DNA of 64,000 nucleotides from Curvibacter soli (GTDB lineage: Bacteria; Pseudomonadota; Gammaproteobacteria; Burkholderiales; Burkholderiaceae_C): the NCBI RefSeq assembly GCF_029211125.1, contig NZ_JARGEN010000034.1, forward strand, positions 1 to 64,000, in the 5' to 3' direction. Below are positions 19,851 to 30,305 of this stretch, piece after piece. The notes under the pieces are model-generated. The model saw nothing but the letters and a program-made list of their open reading frames with translations. It made no database searches and had not been told where the DNA came from. The position numbers and the translations under genes were made by a program. Numbering within the stretch: the stretch's first letter is position 1; every line of letters begins with the position of its first letter.

Positions 19851-20141
19851 GTCGATCAACCTTTGCGAATTTCTCTGACGAAAAACCTAGGGTGCCTCTT
19901 GGCGCGCTCTTGTGAAGCTGCTTCGAGACTTAGGACCACCGGACATGGGCGAGATGATTGCTGCGCCGGACCGTGACCCGTTTGCCTTTTGAATTGCAAC
20001 CGCCGATTATGCACTGCCCGCGCGCCGCCGCGAGCACGGGGGAGGAAAAATTCAAGGTGCGGTGCCATAATCGCCGCGACGCCTCACGCACAACGACAAG
20101 CCCAGCAACCCCGAGTGGCCGCCAGCGGCCGGCCTTCTCTC

Positions 20142-20711
20142 TTGGCAACCGAACGCGAACTCTCCGACTTCCTCAAAAGCGTGGAAAAACGCGCTTTCAA
20201 GCGCTCGCTCTACCATGTGCGCAACACAGAGGCGGCGCTCGACATCGTGCAGGACAGCATGCTCAAGCTGGCCGAGCACTACGGCGACAAGCCGCCGGGC
20301 GAATTGCCCATGCTGTTCCAGCGCATCCTGTCGAACTGCACGCTCGACTGGTTCCGGCGGCAGAAGGTGCGCAATGCCCTGTTCACCAACATGGGGGATT
20401 TCGAGCCCGACGGCGACAGCGACGATGCGTTCGACCTGCTCGAAGCCTATGCGGGCCCCGAGGGCTCCGAGGGCACGGAAAGCGCGGAGGACACCGTCGG
20501 GCGGGCGCAGATCTTGCATGAAATCGAAGCCGAGATCCTGGAGCTGCCTGCCCGTCAACGCGAGGCATTCCTCATGCGTTACTGGGAGGAGATGAACGTC
20601 GCGGAAACTGCCGCGGCAATGGGTTGCTCGGAAGGCAGCGTCAAGACGCATTGCTCGCGCGCCGTCCAGGCTCTTGGTAAAGCCCTGAAAGCCCGAGGAA
20701 TACGACCATGA
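20142..20711 (+). CDS. ECF-type RNA polymerase sigma factor
   Basis: About 189 residues. Region 2 (DIVQDSMLKLAEHYG...TLDWFRRQKVRN) and region 4 (LPARQREAFLMRYWEEMNVAETAAAMGCSEGSVKTHCSRAVQAL) are clear, with an acidic linker between. The start is taken as TTG 20142 (ATERELSDFLKSVEKRAF), where family similarity begins; the open frame continues upstream without a better signal. The stop overlaps the next gene by 4 bp. The following DUF3619 membrane protein occupies the usual anti-sigma position, so the pair probably forms a surface-responsive sigma/anti-sigma module. Confidence 0.88.
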   Translation: MATERELSDFLKSVEKRAFKRSLYHVRNTEAALDIVQDSMLKLAEHYGDKPPGELPMLFQRILSNCTLDWFRRQKVRNALFTNMGDFEPDGDSDDAFDLLEAYAGPEGSEGTESAEDTVGRAQILHEIEAEILELPARQREAFLMRYWEEMNVAETAAAMGCSEGSVKTHCSRAVQALGKALKARGIRP

Positions 20712-21148
20712 CTACCGCCTTCCCGGATCAAGACGCGCTGCTGGACCTTTTCGGCCAGCGTGTTGCCGCGCGGCTGACCGCCGGCAACGACACCTTGCCC
20801 TATGACATAGCCGAACGCCTGCGCGCTGCGCGCATGCAGGCCCTGGCGCACCGCAAGGTGGAAAGAGCGCCATTGCTGGCCGCCAGCATCGCCGCCAACG
20901 GAGCCGGCGCCGCGACCCTGCCGTGGGGCGAAGGCGGGCGCTGGTGGCGCCTGCTCGCGGCATCCGCGCTGCCCATCGTCACGCTCGTGGCCGGGCTGGT
21001 GGCCATCAGCTACGTGCAGGACGAAAGCCGCGCGCGCGAAATCGCCGAGGTCGATGCCGCGCTGCTTACCGACGACCTCCCCCCCGCCGCTTATGCAGAC
21101 CCGGGCTTCCTGCAGTTCCTGAAGCTCACCCAGCGCGCAGAGCGCTGA
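20708..21148 (+). CDS. DUF3619 family membrane protein
   Basis: A 146-residue protein with one central transmembrane helix (about residues 88-108, LLAASALPIVTLVAGLVAIS). The cytoplasmic half is Ala/Arg-rich, and the short outer tail ends DPGFLQFLKLTQR, a signature of DUF3619. Its ATG overlaps the sigma-factor stop. The position suggests an anti-sigma role, but no zinc or other anti-sigma motif is visible, so the function remains unproven. Confidence 0.8.
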   Translation: MTTAFPDQDALLDLFGQRVAARLTAGNDTLPYDIAERLRAARMQALAHRKVERAPLLAASIAANGAGAATLPWGEGGRWWRLLAASALPIVTLVAGLVAISYVQDESRAREIAEVDAALLTDDLPPAAYADPGFLQFLKLTQRAER

Positions 21149-21172
21149 AACGGCACCCACCCTTTTACAGCC

Positions 21173-21886
21173 ATGCCCGCGCGCCTTCGTCCCTTTGCCG
21201 CACACGTGCCACTGCTGGCGCTGGCAGCAGCCCTGGCCAGCACCGGCGTTGCCGCGCAACTGCCGCAAGCACCCCAGGGCGGCAAGCACGCCGTGACGGG
21301 CAAGCCCGCCACCCTGCGGACGTCCGAAGCCGAACCCCTGTGGAACCAGCTCACCACGTCGCAGCAACACGCGCTGCAGCCGCTGGCGCCGCACTGGTCC
21401 GCGCTGAGCGGGCCGCACAAGCGCAAGTGGATCGCGCTGTCGCAGAACTTCCCCCAGATGAGCGCGACGGAGCAGGCCAAGCTGCACAGCCGCATGACCG
21501 AATGGGCCGGCCTGAGCATGCAGCAGCGCGACCAGGCGCGCCTGAACTTCGCGGCCACCAACCAGCTCGACCCGCACGACAAGAAGGCCAGTTGGGAGGC
21601 ATACCAGGCCCTCAGCGACGAGGAAAAGCGAAAACTCGCCGCGCGCGCCGCCCCCAAGCCACGAGGCGCCGCCCCGGCCATCAAGCTGGCCCCGCCGGAA
21701 CGCCTGACCGTGGTGCCGGCAGGCACCACGCGCGCGACGGCGGTGCACCCGGCGCGCATGCCCGAGGCGCCGGTACTCCTGCCCGCACCCACCGCCGTTC
21801 CGGCGACAATGCAGGCTCCGCCCTCTCCGGTAGCGCCCGTATCCGACGCGGCGCACGGGACGCAAGCGCATGCAACGGAGCAATGA
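21173..21886 (+). CDS. DUF3106 domain-containing exported protein
   Basis: A 237-residue protein with a cleavable-looking signal (hydrophobic ALAAALASTGVAAQ, residues 16-29). It has repeated W-x2-L-(S/T)-x2-Q/K helices at about 55-160 (PLWNQLTTSQQHALQPLAPHW and similar), which define DUF3106. The C-terminal third is Pro/Ala low complexity. It probably resides in the periplasm. It overlaps the RDD gene by 4 bp. No function is assigned to the family. Confidence 0.8.
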   Translation: MPARLRPFAAHVPLLALAAALASTGVAAQLPQAPQGGKHAVTGKPATLRTSEAEPLWNQLTTSQQHALQPLAPHWSALSGPHKRKWIALSQNFPQMSATEQAKLHSRMTEWAGLSMQQRDQARLNFAATNQLDPHDKKASWEAYQALSDEEKRKLAARAAPKPRGAAPAIKLAPPERLTVVPAGTTRATAVHPARMPEAPVLLPAPTAVPATMQAPPSPVAPVSDAAHGTQAHATEQ

Positions 21887-22464
21887 TCTCGCCACCCCCC
21901 CGTCCCGCCGCCACTCCCGCACCCCCGGCTTCCCCGCCTGACGGCGCCCCGCAGGCCCCGCCGCCGCTCCCCGCCACCGCGTTTGCACAAGCTCCCGGCC
22001 TGGCGCGCCGGATGGCGTGCTGGCTGTACGAGGGCGTGCTGCTGTTCGGCGTGGTCTTCATCGCGGACTACCTGTTCAGCGCACTGACGCAGACGCGCAA
22101 CGCGCTCGACAACCGGCACGCGCAGCAAGGCTTCCTGTTCGTGGTGTTCGGCATCTACTTCACATGGTTCTGGTCGCGTGGCCAGACGCTGGCGATGAAA
22201 ACCTGGCACATCCGCATCGTCGACCGCCATGGCAACCCCGTGGGCCAGGCACGCGCCCTGTGTCGCTACCTGCTGGCATGGGTCTGGCTGCTGCCGCCGC
22301 TCGCGGTCATGGCGCCGCTCCACCCCTCGATGGGCGAAACCGCCGCCGCCATGCTCGGCTGGGTGGCCGTGTGGGCCCTGGCAAGCAGGCTCCACCCGAG
22401 CCGGCAGTTCTGGCACGACGCGCTCGCCGGCACCCGTCTCGTCACCGCTGCCGCGCGCGCCTGA
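21883..22464 (+). CDS. RDD family membrane protein
   Basis: A 193-residue protein. After a Pro-rich cytoplasmic leader of about 40 residues comes the RDD pattern (ARRMACWLYEGVLLFGVVFI) and three or four hydrophobic segments. GQTLAMKTWHIRIVDRHGNPV in the middle is the conserved loop of the family, and the C-terminal segment ends in a helix with RQFWHDALAGTRLV. RDD proteins are often small transporters or accessory proteins; the substrate is unknown. It is translationally coupled to the DUF3106 gene (ATGA overlap). Confidence 0.85.
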   Translation: MISPPPRPAATPAPPASPPDGAPQAPPPLPATAFAQAPGLARRMACWLYEGVLLFGVVFIADYLFSALTQTRNALDNRHAQQGFLFVVFGIYFTWFWSRGQTLAMKTWHIRIVDRHGNPVGQARALCRYLLAWVWLLPPLAVMAPLHPSMGETAAAMLGWVAVWALASRLHPSRQFWHDALAGTRLVTAAARA

Positions 22465-22505
22465 TGCGCCGCAGCCAACCCGTTTGCGTCTGTCTCTGCA
22501 TACCC

Positions 22506-22901
22506 ATGCCTGCATCCCCTTCCCCCATCCAGACACAGAAAGCCCGCAAAGGCCTGGACCGGCTCTGGCATGCCACCCGCCACTCGTGGGCCGGCCTGCA
22601 TTGCGCCTGGGGAGAAACCGCGTTCCGGCAGGAGGCCATCGCCGCCGCCGTGCTGCTGCCGCTGGCGCTCTGGGTCGGACGCACCTGGGTGGAGACCGCG
22701 CTGCTCGCCGGCTGCGTGGTGCTGCTGCTGATCGCCGAATTGCTCAATACCGCCGTGGAGTCCGCGGTGAACCGCGTCGGCCCCGAATGGCATGCGTTCT
22801 CCAAGCGCGCCAAGGATGTGGGCAGCGCTGCCGTGCTGCTGGCGCTGCTGCTGTGCGCGGGCATCTGGGCAACAGCGCTCTATCAGAGGTTTCTTGCATG
22901 A
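22506..22901 (+). CDS. dgkA: Diacylglycerol kinase, prokaryotic type
   Basis: A 131-residue inner-membrane kinase with three transmembrane helices that recycles diacylglycerol to phosphatidic acid. The family motif ELLNTAVESAVNRVGPEWHAFSKRAKD (residues 78-104) contains the catalytic Glu and Asn/Asp positions. An alternative in-frame ATG at 22464 overlaps the RDD stop. I prefer 22506 because the extra 14 residues (RRSQPVCVCLCIP) are not family-like. The stop overlaps the next ATG by 4 bp. Confidence 0.92.
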   Translation: MPASPSPIQTQKARKGLDRLWHATRHSWAGLHCAWGETAFRQEAIAAAVLLPLALWVGRTWVETALLAGCVVLLLIAELLNTAVESAVNRVGPEWHAFSKRAKDVGSAAVLLALLLCAGIWATALYQRFLA

Positions 22902-23500
22902 CGACAACGACTGCGCCTGCTTTTTCGATCTGCGTGTACTGCGGCTCGCGCCCCGGCACGAATCCGCTCTACGCCGAAACCGCGCGCCAGGTGGGCCAGT
23001 GGATAGGCCAGCACGGCGGCCAGCTCGTCTACGGTGGCGGCAACAACGGGCTCATGGGCATCGCGGCGCATGCCGCGCTGCAAGCCGGAGCACGGGTGGT
23101 GGGCGTGATTCCGCAAGCGCTCGTGGACAAGGAGCATGCCAACCGCGACTGTACCGAACTGCACATCGTGGACAACATGCACCAGCGCAAGGCGTTGATG
23201 GCCGAGCGCTCCGACGCCTTCCTGGCCCTGCCCGGGGGCATCGGCACGTTCGAGGAACTGTTCGAGGTCTGGACCTGGCGCCAGCTCGGCTACCACGACA
23301 AGCCCGTGGGCCTGCTCGACGTGGCGGGCTACTACGAAGGGCTGGTTGCCTTCCTGCGCAACTGCGTTGGCAACGGGCTCATGAGCGACTGGCAGATGGA
23401 CCTGCTGCGCGTGGGCGCCAGCGCGCCGGACCTGCTGCAACAACTCGTGGAGTCGGCAGGCGTGCAGCGAGACACGCCGCCCTTGCGCGACGTGATCTGA
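22898..23500 (+). CDS. LOG-family protein (cytokinin riboside 5'-monophosphate phosphoribohydrolase type)
   Basis: A 200-residue Rossmann-like protein. The nucleotide-binding motif PGGIGTFEELFE and the catalytic Arg in MHQRKALM define the LOG/YgdH family. In bacteria these enzymes cleave nucleoside monophosphates to base and ribose phosphate. The upstream VYCGSRPG and GGGNNGLMG loops are complete. It is coupled to dgkA by ATGA overlap. Confidence 0.88.
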   Translation: MTTTTAPAFSICVYCGSRPGTNPLYAETARQVGQWIGQHGGQLVYGGGNNGLMGIAAHAALQAGARVVGVIPQALVDKEHANRDCTELHIVDNMHQRKALMAERSDAFLALPGGIGTFEELFEVWTWRQLGYHDKPVGLLDVAGYYEGLVAFLRNCVGNGLMSDWQMDLLRVGASAPDLLQQLVESAGVQRDTPPLRDVI

Positions 23501-23529
23501 ACACCCGGGCGGCCGGTGGGCCGCAGGGG

Positions 23530-25553
<2,024 letters not shown>

Positions 25554-25612
25554 GGAAGTCGAAAACGCCGTGGATGCAGGAGCCTTGCGCGCACCGCGCC
25601 ACCGGGTGCGGC

Positions 25613-26797
25613 ATGGGTGAAACCGATTATGTCATCCGGATTACGGATGCATGGCCCGCCATCGACGCGCAGACATGGAACGCGCTGCTCGCGCGGCAGC
25701 CCCATGCCACGCCCTTCATGCGCCACGAATACCTCGCGGCCCTGCAGGCCAGCGGCAGCGCCGTGCCGCAAACGGGCTGGAACCTGCGCTGCTTCACGCT
25801 GTGGCAAGGCGGCACCCTGGCCGCGGCCTGCGCGCTCTACGCCAAGGGCCATTCTTATGGCGAATACGTGTTCGACTGGGCCTGGGCCAGCGCCTACGAG
25901 CAGCACGGGCTGGACTACTACCCCAAGGCCGTGGTGGCCGTCCCGTTCACGCCCGTGCCCGGCACGCGGCTGCTGGCGCGCGACGCGACGGCCCGCGCGG
26001 CACTGGTGCGTGCGCTGGTGGGCTGGTGCGGCGAGCAGCAGCTATCGTCGCTGCACCTGCTGTTCGCCAGCGCCGAGGACGTGGCCGCCTGCGAGGCCGC
26101 CGGCCTGCTGCTGCGCCATGGCGTGCAGTTCCACTGGAAGAATGATCGCTACCCATCGTTCGACGACTTCCTGGCCCGCCTGAGCCAAGACAAGCGCAAG
26201 AAAATCCGCCAGGAGCGCCGCAAGGTGCGCGACGCGGGCGTGACGTTGCGCTGGGCGCGTGGCGCGGACATCCGTGCGGCGGACTGGGATTTCTTCTACC
26301 GCTGCTACGCCCGCACCTACCGCGAGCACGGCAACCCACCCTACCTCACGCGCGATTTCTTCGCGCGCATGGCCGACACCATGCCTGAACATTGGTTGCT
26401 GTTCACGGCAGAGCGCGAAGGCCATGCGATTGCTACCAGTTTGATAGCTATCACCGCAGATATATCAAGCGCTACAGGCCAATTCTGCCATCAACCCCAG
26501 GGCACGGCCTACGGGCGCTACTGGGGTGCGCTGGAGCGCGTGGACTGCCTGCATTTCGAGGCCTGCTACTACCAGCCGCTGGAGTGGTGCATCGCGCACG
26601 GCGTGGCGTGCTTCGAAGGCGGCGCGCAGGGCGAGCACAAGATGGCCCGCGCCCTGCTGCCCACGCCCACCGCCAGCGCCCACTGGCTGGCCCACCCGGC
26701 ATTCAACGATGCGGTGGCCCGCTTCCTGGAGCGCGAGGACCAGGGCATGGCCGGCTACCTCGACGAGCTGCGCGACCGCAGCCCGTTCAAGCGCTAG
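25613..26797 (+). CDS. FemAB-like / peptidogalycan-type GNAT acyltransferase (DUF482)
   Basis: A 394-residue protein of the DUF482/FemAB-like double-GNAT group. Typical blocks are HPFMRHEYL-like PFMRHEYLAAL, HSYGEYVFDWAWASAYEQHG, QDKRKKIRQERRKV and CFEGGAQGEHKMARALLP. Family members are thought to transfer acyl or aminoacyl groups. The target here is unknown. The start is uncertain: ATG 25613 is used, and ATG 25574 is also in frame. Residues about 278-297 (IAITADISSATGQFCHQ) come from a family D repeat in frame. The TAG stop is part of the family A element A2. Confidence 0.8.
   Translation: MGETDYVIRITDAWPAIDAQTWNALLARQPHATPFMRHEYLAALQASGSAVPQTGWNLRCFTLWQGGTLAAACALYAKGHSYGEYVFDWAWASAYEQHGLDYYPKAVVAVPFTPVPGTRLLARDATARAALVRALVGWCGEQQLSSLHLLFASAEDVAACEAAGLLLRHGVQFHWKNDRYPSFDDFLARLSQDKRKKIRQERRKVRDAGVTLRWARGADIRAADWDFFYRCYARTYREHGNPPYLTRDFFARMADTMPEHWLLFTAEREGHAIATSLIAITADISSATGQFCHQPQGTAYGRYWGALERVDCLHFEACYYQPLEWCIAHGVACFEGGAQGEHKMARALLPTPTASAHWLAHPAFNDAVARFLEREDQGMAGYLDELRDRSPFKR
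26429..26490 (+). repeat. Family D short repeat, in frame in the FemAB-like gene
   Basis: TTGATAGCTATCACCGCAGA and AAGCGCTACAGGCCAATT match the consensus closely. The frame stays open. Confidence 0.7.
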
Positions 26798-26957
26798 TGC
26801 AGTGTTCGATGCTTGGCGGCACAAATGAAAGCGATGCGTTTTGGCGCAGGGCAAGGCGCAAACCACAGCGATAGCCGTCGCTATCGCGAGGATTTGCAAC
26901 GCCGCCATGCGGCAAAAGGCGCGGTTTCATGTGCTGCTTGGCGTTGAACACTGCTAG
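26794..26957 (+). mobile_element. Family A miniature element, copy A2
   Basis: A 164-bp copy from CTAGTGCAGTGTTCGATGC to GCGTTGAACACTGCTAG (two bases lost at the right end). Both convergent neighbours, the FemAB-like gene and the chemoreceptor gene, end in TAG codons made by its terminal CTAG sequences. Confidence 0.8.
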
Positions 26958-28759
26958 AACGTCTCCCACTCGCCATCGTCGCTGCCGCCGGCCTGGGCGC
27001 GCGGAGAGGCCGGCGGCGGAGCGGCGGGCTTCGGGGGCTGCGCGGCGGCAGACCTGGCGGCCAGGGCAGGCGGCTTGGCAGCGGGCGGCGCCACGCGGGC
27101 CATGGGCTTCTTGGCCGCTACGGTGGGCGGCACGGGTGCCGGGCGCCGTGCCACGGGACGCGCAGCGGACGCCGAGGCATAGGCGCCGCCCTGGTGGTCT
27201 GCGGCGAGCTTGAACACCGCCACGGCCTGCACCAGTTCCTGGGCCTGCGTGGTCAGGCTGGCCGCCGCCGCCGCCGACTGCTCCACCAGCGCCGCGTTCT
27301 GCTGCGTGGCCTGGTCCATCTGCGTGACCGCCTCGCCCACCTGCGCCACGCCGGACGCCTGTTCGCTGCTGGCCGCGCTGATTTCGCCCACGATGTCGGT
27401 CACGCGCCGTATCGCGCCCACCACTTCCTGCATCGTCTCGCCCGCCTGGTCGACCAGCGTGGAGCCCTGCTCCACGCGCTCGACGCTGGCGCCGATCAGG
27501 CTCTTGATTTCCTTGGCCGCCTCGGCGCTGCGCTGCGCCAGGCTGCGCACCTCGCTGGCCACCACCGCGAAGCCGCGGCCCTGCTCGCCCGCGCGCGCCG
27601 CCTCCACCGCCGCGTTGAGCGACAGGATGTTGGTCTGGAAGGCGATGCCGTCAATGACGCCAATGATGTCGGCGATCTTGCGCGAGCTGTCGTTGATGCC
27701 CTTCATGGTGACCACCACCTGGGCCACGACTTCGCCGCCGTGGGCGGCCACGGTGGATGCGTTGACGGCCAGTTGGTTGGCCGCGCGGGCGTTGTCGGCG
27801 TTCTGGCGCACGGTGGAGCCGAGCTGCTCCATCGAGGCCGCCGTCTCTTCCAGCGCGCTGGCCTGCTGCTCGGTGCGCGAGGAGAGGTCGTTGTTGCCTT
27901 GCGATATTTCGACGCTGGCCGTCGCCACCCCCTCGGCGGCGGTGCGCACGCCGGCCACCACCCGCGCGAGATTTTCGCGCATGTCGTGCAGCGCGTGCAG
28001 CAACAGGCCCAGCTCGTCCTTGCCCTCCGCCTGGACATGCACGGACAGATCGCCCGCGGCCACGGCGCGGGCCACGTCCACCGCATGCTGCACCTTGCCG
28101 GTGATGCTGCGGGTGATGCGCCACGCCAGCAGCGCCCCCAGCACGATCGCCGCGACGGCGATGGCGATGGTCGTGGCGACCGCTTTGCCATAGTCGGCCT
28201 GCGCCATTTTGTACGACTGCCCGGAGTCCGCGGTGTGCATGGCAGACAGCGCGCCGATCGCCTCGGCCAGCGCGCCGAAGGCGGCCTCCCCGGTGGTCGA
28301 GTACAACTGGGAAACCGCCTGCAACTGGGCTGCGTCCGCAGAGGCATTGCGCGATGCGTCGACGAGCTTGGCCTGCTCCGCGAAGTACGCATCGCGCTTG
28401 CCCTTGTAGTTGTCGAAGGCGGCCTGTTCCTCGCCCGCGGTGACCGTGGACGCGTACCGGGCTTCCAGCGCGTCGTATTCCTTGCGGAGCTGCACCAGTT
28501 GGGTGCCGTACTTCTCGCGCGCCGCCGGGTCGGGGGAGATCGCCGCCTCGCTCTCGGCGCGGCGCATGCGATTGGCCATGGTGCGCATGTCGCCCAGCAG
28601 TTGCACGCTGGGCAGCCAGTTGGTGGCGAAATCCGTGGTGTCGTCGTTGATGCGCCCCAGCGCCAGCAGCGCCGTCAAGCCCAGCGCCAACGTCATGAAT
28701 ACCAGCAGGCCGAAGGCCCCCCCGAGCTTGGCGCCGATACGCAGATCCGATAGCTTCAT
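26954..28759 (-). CDS. Methyl-accepting chemotaxis protein
   Basis: A 601-residue chemoreceptor. It has an N-terminal transmembrane helix (about 8-32), a four-helix-bundle periplasmic domain (about 33-185), a second helix (about 192-212), HAMP (about 213-268) and a cytoplasmic signalling domain with the hairpin-tip run [21 protein letters not shown] Pro/Ala-rich tether of about 70 residues ends in EWETF, a CheR/CheB docking pentapeptide like the enterobacterial NWETF. The receptor should therefore be a high-abundance, adaptation-competent type. The TAG stop is contributed by element A2. The ligand is unknown. Confidence 0.93.
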   Translation of the reverse strand: MKLSDLRIGAKLGGAFGLLVFMTLALGLTALLALGRINDDTTDFATNWLPSVQLLGDMRTMANRMRRAESEAAISPDPAAREKYGTQLVQLRKEYDALEARYASTVTAGEEQAAFDNYKGKRDAYFAEQAKLVDASRNASADAAQLQAVSQLYSTTGEAAFGALAEAIGALSAMHTADSGQSYKMAQADYGKAVATTIAIAVAAIVLGALLAWRITRSITGKVQHAVDVARAVAAGDLSVHVQAEGKDELGLLLHALHDMRENLARVVAGVRTAAEGVATASVEISQGNNDLSSRTEQQASALEETAASMEQLGSTVRQNADNARAANQLAVNASTVAAHGGEVVAQVVVTMKGINDSSRKIADIIGVIDGIAFQTNILSLNAAVEAARAGEQGRGFAVVASEVRSLAQRSAEAAKEIKSLIGASVERVEQGSTLVDQAGETMQEVVGAIRRVTDIVGEISAASSEQASGVAQVGEAVTQMDQATQQNAALVEQSAAAAASLTTQAQELVQAVAVFKLAADHQGGAYASASAARPVARRPAPVPPTVAAKKPMARVAPPAAKPPALAARSAAAQPPKPAAPPPASPRAQAGGSDDGEWETF

Positions 28760-28858
28760 GCTTACTCCTCGTCAGTGTTGCGGCGCCCTCGCGCCATGGG
28801 TGCGAGCATTGTGCGCGCAGCCCGCCGCGCGGCTGTCGCGCCGGTGCGACGCACACGC

Positions 28859-28891
28859 AAAAACGCCCGCCTGCGGGGCCGCGGGCGGGCG
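28859..28891 (-). terminator. Rho-independent terminator of ppa
   Basis: Stem CGCCCGCC / GGCGGGCG (28864-28871 with 28884-28891), followed on the minus strand by five T. It lies 20 bases after the ppa stop. Confidence 0.8.
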
Positions 28892-28911
28892 CCGGCAAAA
28901 GGCACGACGGC

Positions 28912-29442
28912 CTACTTCTGCCGGTAGTGGGCGATGCCGTCGGCGACTTCCTTCTTCGCCGCGTCCACGCCCTGCCAGCCGGTCACCTTGACCCACTTGC
29001 CGGCTTCCAGGTCCTTGTAGTGCTCGAAGAAATGGCTGATGGTCTTGAGCGTCATGGGGTTGAGGTCGTCCACCGTCTGCCACTGGCTGTAGTAGGGCAG
29101 CAGCTTCTCGGTGGGCACGGCCAGCACCTTGCCGTCCACGCCGGCCTCGTCCTCCATCATCAGGATGCCCAGCGCGCGGCACGTCACCACCACGCCCGCG
29201 GGCAGCGGGAACGGCGTGAGCACCAGCACGTCCACCGGGTCGCCGTCGCCGGAGAGCGTCTGCGGCACGTAGCCGTAGTTGGCCGGATAGTGCATGGCGG
29301 TGGTCATGAAGCGGTCCACGAAGATCGCGCCGGACTCCTTGTCGACCTCGTACTTCACGGGGTCGGAGTTCATCGGGATCTCGATGACGACGTTGAAGGC
29401 GTCGGGAGCGTTCTTGCCGGGGGTTACTTTGTCGATGGACAT
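28912..29442 (-). CDS. ppa: Inorganic pyrophosphatase
   Basis: A 176-residue family I soluble pyrophosphatase that hydrolyses PPi to drive biosynthesis. The active-site signature [10 protein letters not shown] and the Lys/Glu/Tyr positions in [16 protein letters not shown] and [12 protein letters not shown] are conserved. It is a single gene with its own terminator. A family D repeat (29521-29584) and a family A element lie upstream. Confidence 0.96.
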   Translation of the reverse strand: MSIDKVTPGKNAPDAFNVVIEIPMNSDPVKYEVDKESGAIFVDRFMTTAMHYPANYGYVPQTLSGDGDPVDVLVLTPFPLPAGVVVTCRALGILMMEDEAGVDGKVLAVPTEKLLPYYSQWQTVDDLNPMTLKTISHFFEHYKDLEAGKWVKVTGWQGVDAAKKEVADGIAHYRQK

Positions 29443-29520
29443 GGCGGTCGTTGCTTGCGGTTGTCAGGTTGGTCGATGGAGACAGCCCCGATTTTACGGG
29501 CTGCCCGCCAGCCGGGCCGA

Positions 29521-29584
29521 AATTGCTATGCAATCGATAGCTGCCATCGCTTCATGCATAAGCGGTGGCAGCCGATTTTTTCTG
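29521..29584 (+). repeat. Family D short repeat upstream of ppa
   Basis: A diverged copy: ATCGATAGCTGCCATCGCTT then CATAAGCGGTGGCAGCCGATTTTT. The two halves form an inverted repeat (GCTGCCATCGCTT / AAGCGGTGGCAGC), so this copy is a strong hairpin. Confidence 0.6.
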
Positions 29585-29623
29585 AAGAACTGATGCTACC
29601 CAGGCCGCCCGGAACAGCTAAAG

Positions 29624-29808
29624 CCAGTGCAGTGTTCGATGCTTGGCGGCACCAATAAAAGCGATGCGTTTTGGCGCAGGGCAAGGCGCAAACCACAGCA
29701 CCACAGCAGCACCACAGCGATAGCCGTCGCTATCGCGAGGATTTGCAACGCCGCCATGCGCCAAAAGGCGCGGTTTCATGTGCCGCATGGTGTCGAACAC
29801 TACACTAG
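29624..29808 (+). mobile_element. Family A miniature element, copy A3
   Basis: A 185-bp copy with ends CCAGTGCAGTGTTCGATGC / GTGTCGAACACTACACTAG. It is longer than the others because of a short expansion of CAGCACCACAGCAGCACCAC before the GATAGCCGTCGCTATC hairpin. Its right end overlaps the last codons of the membrane-protein ORF at 29800. Confidence 0.75.
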
Positions 29809-30111
29809 CCACCAAGCCAGAAGGCCGATGGACAAGAGACTGTGCGCGTGCCAAGTGGCCCGGAGGATGGATCTTGGGCGGGCGGCGAACGCGCTTGATC
29901 GTTGCGCGAAGTAGCCAAGGACTGTGGCTGGCAGGCAAAGGACGCCAAGCCAGAAGAGCCAGACCAAGCCCAGGTAAGTGCAACTGAACCCCTCGCAGCG
30001 TGTGGAGAGGAGGTTCACTGCGAGGTAGGCCGAGTAGCCGGCTGCGGCGAGGAATGCCAAGGCCAAGATGCGTGCGGGCCACAGGGACGGAGCAGGAGTG
30101 TCGGGGTTCAT
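29800..30111 (-). CDS. Hypothetical small membrane protein, truncated at the repeat
   Basis: A 103-residue frame starting MNPDTPAPSLWPARI, with three hydrophobic helices (about 12-35, 42-65 and 85-102) and two Cys in TRCEGFSCTYLG. An earlier in-frame ATG (30210) would give 136 residues and lies right beside the attC-like hairpin, as cassette genes do. The final codons and the stop (CTA GTG TAG) are part of family A element A3, so the natural C-terminus is probably lost. Codon use is less GC-biased at third positions than in the flanking ppa and lpdA genes, consistent with transfer. No family recognised. Confidence 0.45.
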   Translation of the reverse strand: MNPDTPAPSLWPARILALAFLAAAGYSAYLAVNLLSTRCEGFSCTYLGLVWLFWLGVLCLPATVLGYFAQRSSAFAARPRSILRATWHAHSLLSIGLLAWWLV

Positions 30112-30207
30112 CGGGGATAGAAGCGTGGGCACTGCGGCGCCGCGATTTGCGTGGCCTCGGCTGACAAGAGCAGCAGTTGATGCCAGAAGTGCGCGCAGAC
30201 CTTTATG

Positions 30208-30264
30208 CATAGCGTTTGACTTAAGCGGACCGCCGAAGGCGGGTCCGCTTGAAGGAAGGCTTGC
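30208..30264 (-). repeat. attC-like imperfect palindrome
   Basis: On the minus strand TTCAAGCGGACC..GGTCCGCTTAAGTCAAACGCTATG closely follows the shape of integron attC sites, whose right side commonly reads CGCTTAACTCAAGCGTTA. The stem is AAGCGGACC / GGTCCGCTT (30223-30231 with 30242-30250), with an unpaired base. The core box is degenerate (GCTATGC instead of GTTRRRY), so recombination activity is doubtful. No integrase is in the window. Confidence 0.4.
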
Positions 30265-30305
30265 AGGCCCGCGCGGCTTGGCATGAACGGCTCGCCAGGG
30301 CTCGG

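Noticed and set aside
19851-20141. Attenuator leader peptide ahead of ilvI
   Set aside because: No short frame rich in Leu, Val or Ile with a ribosome site, and no terminator/antiterminator pair could be seen by eye.
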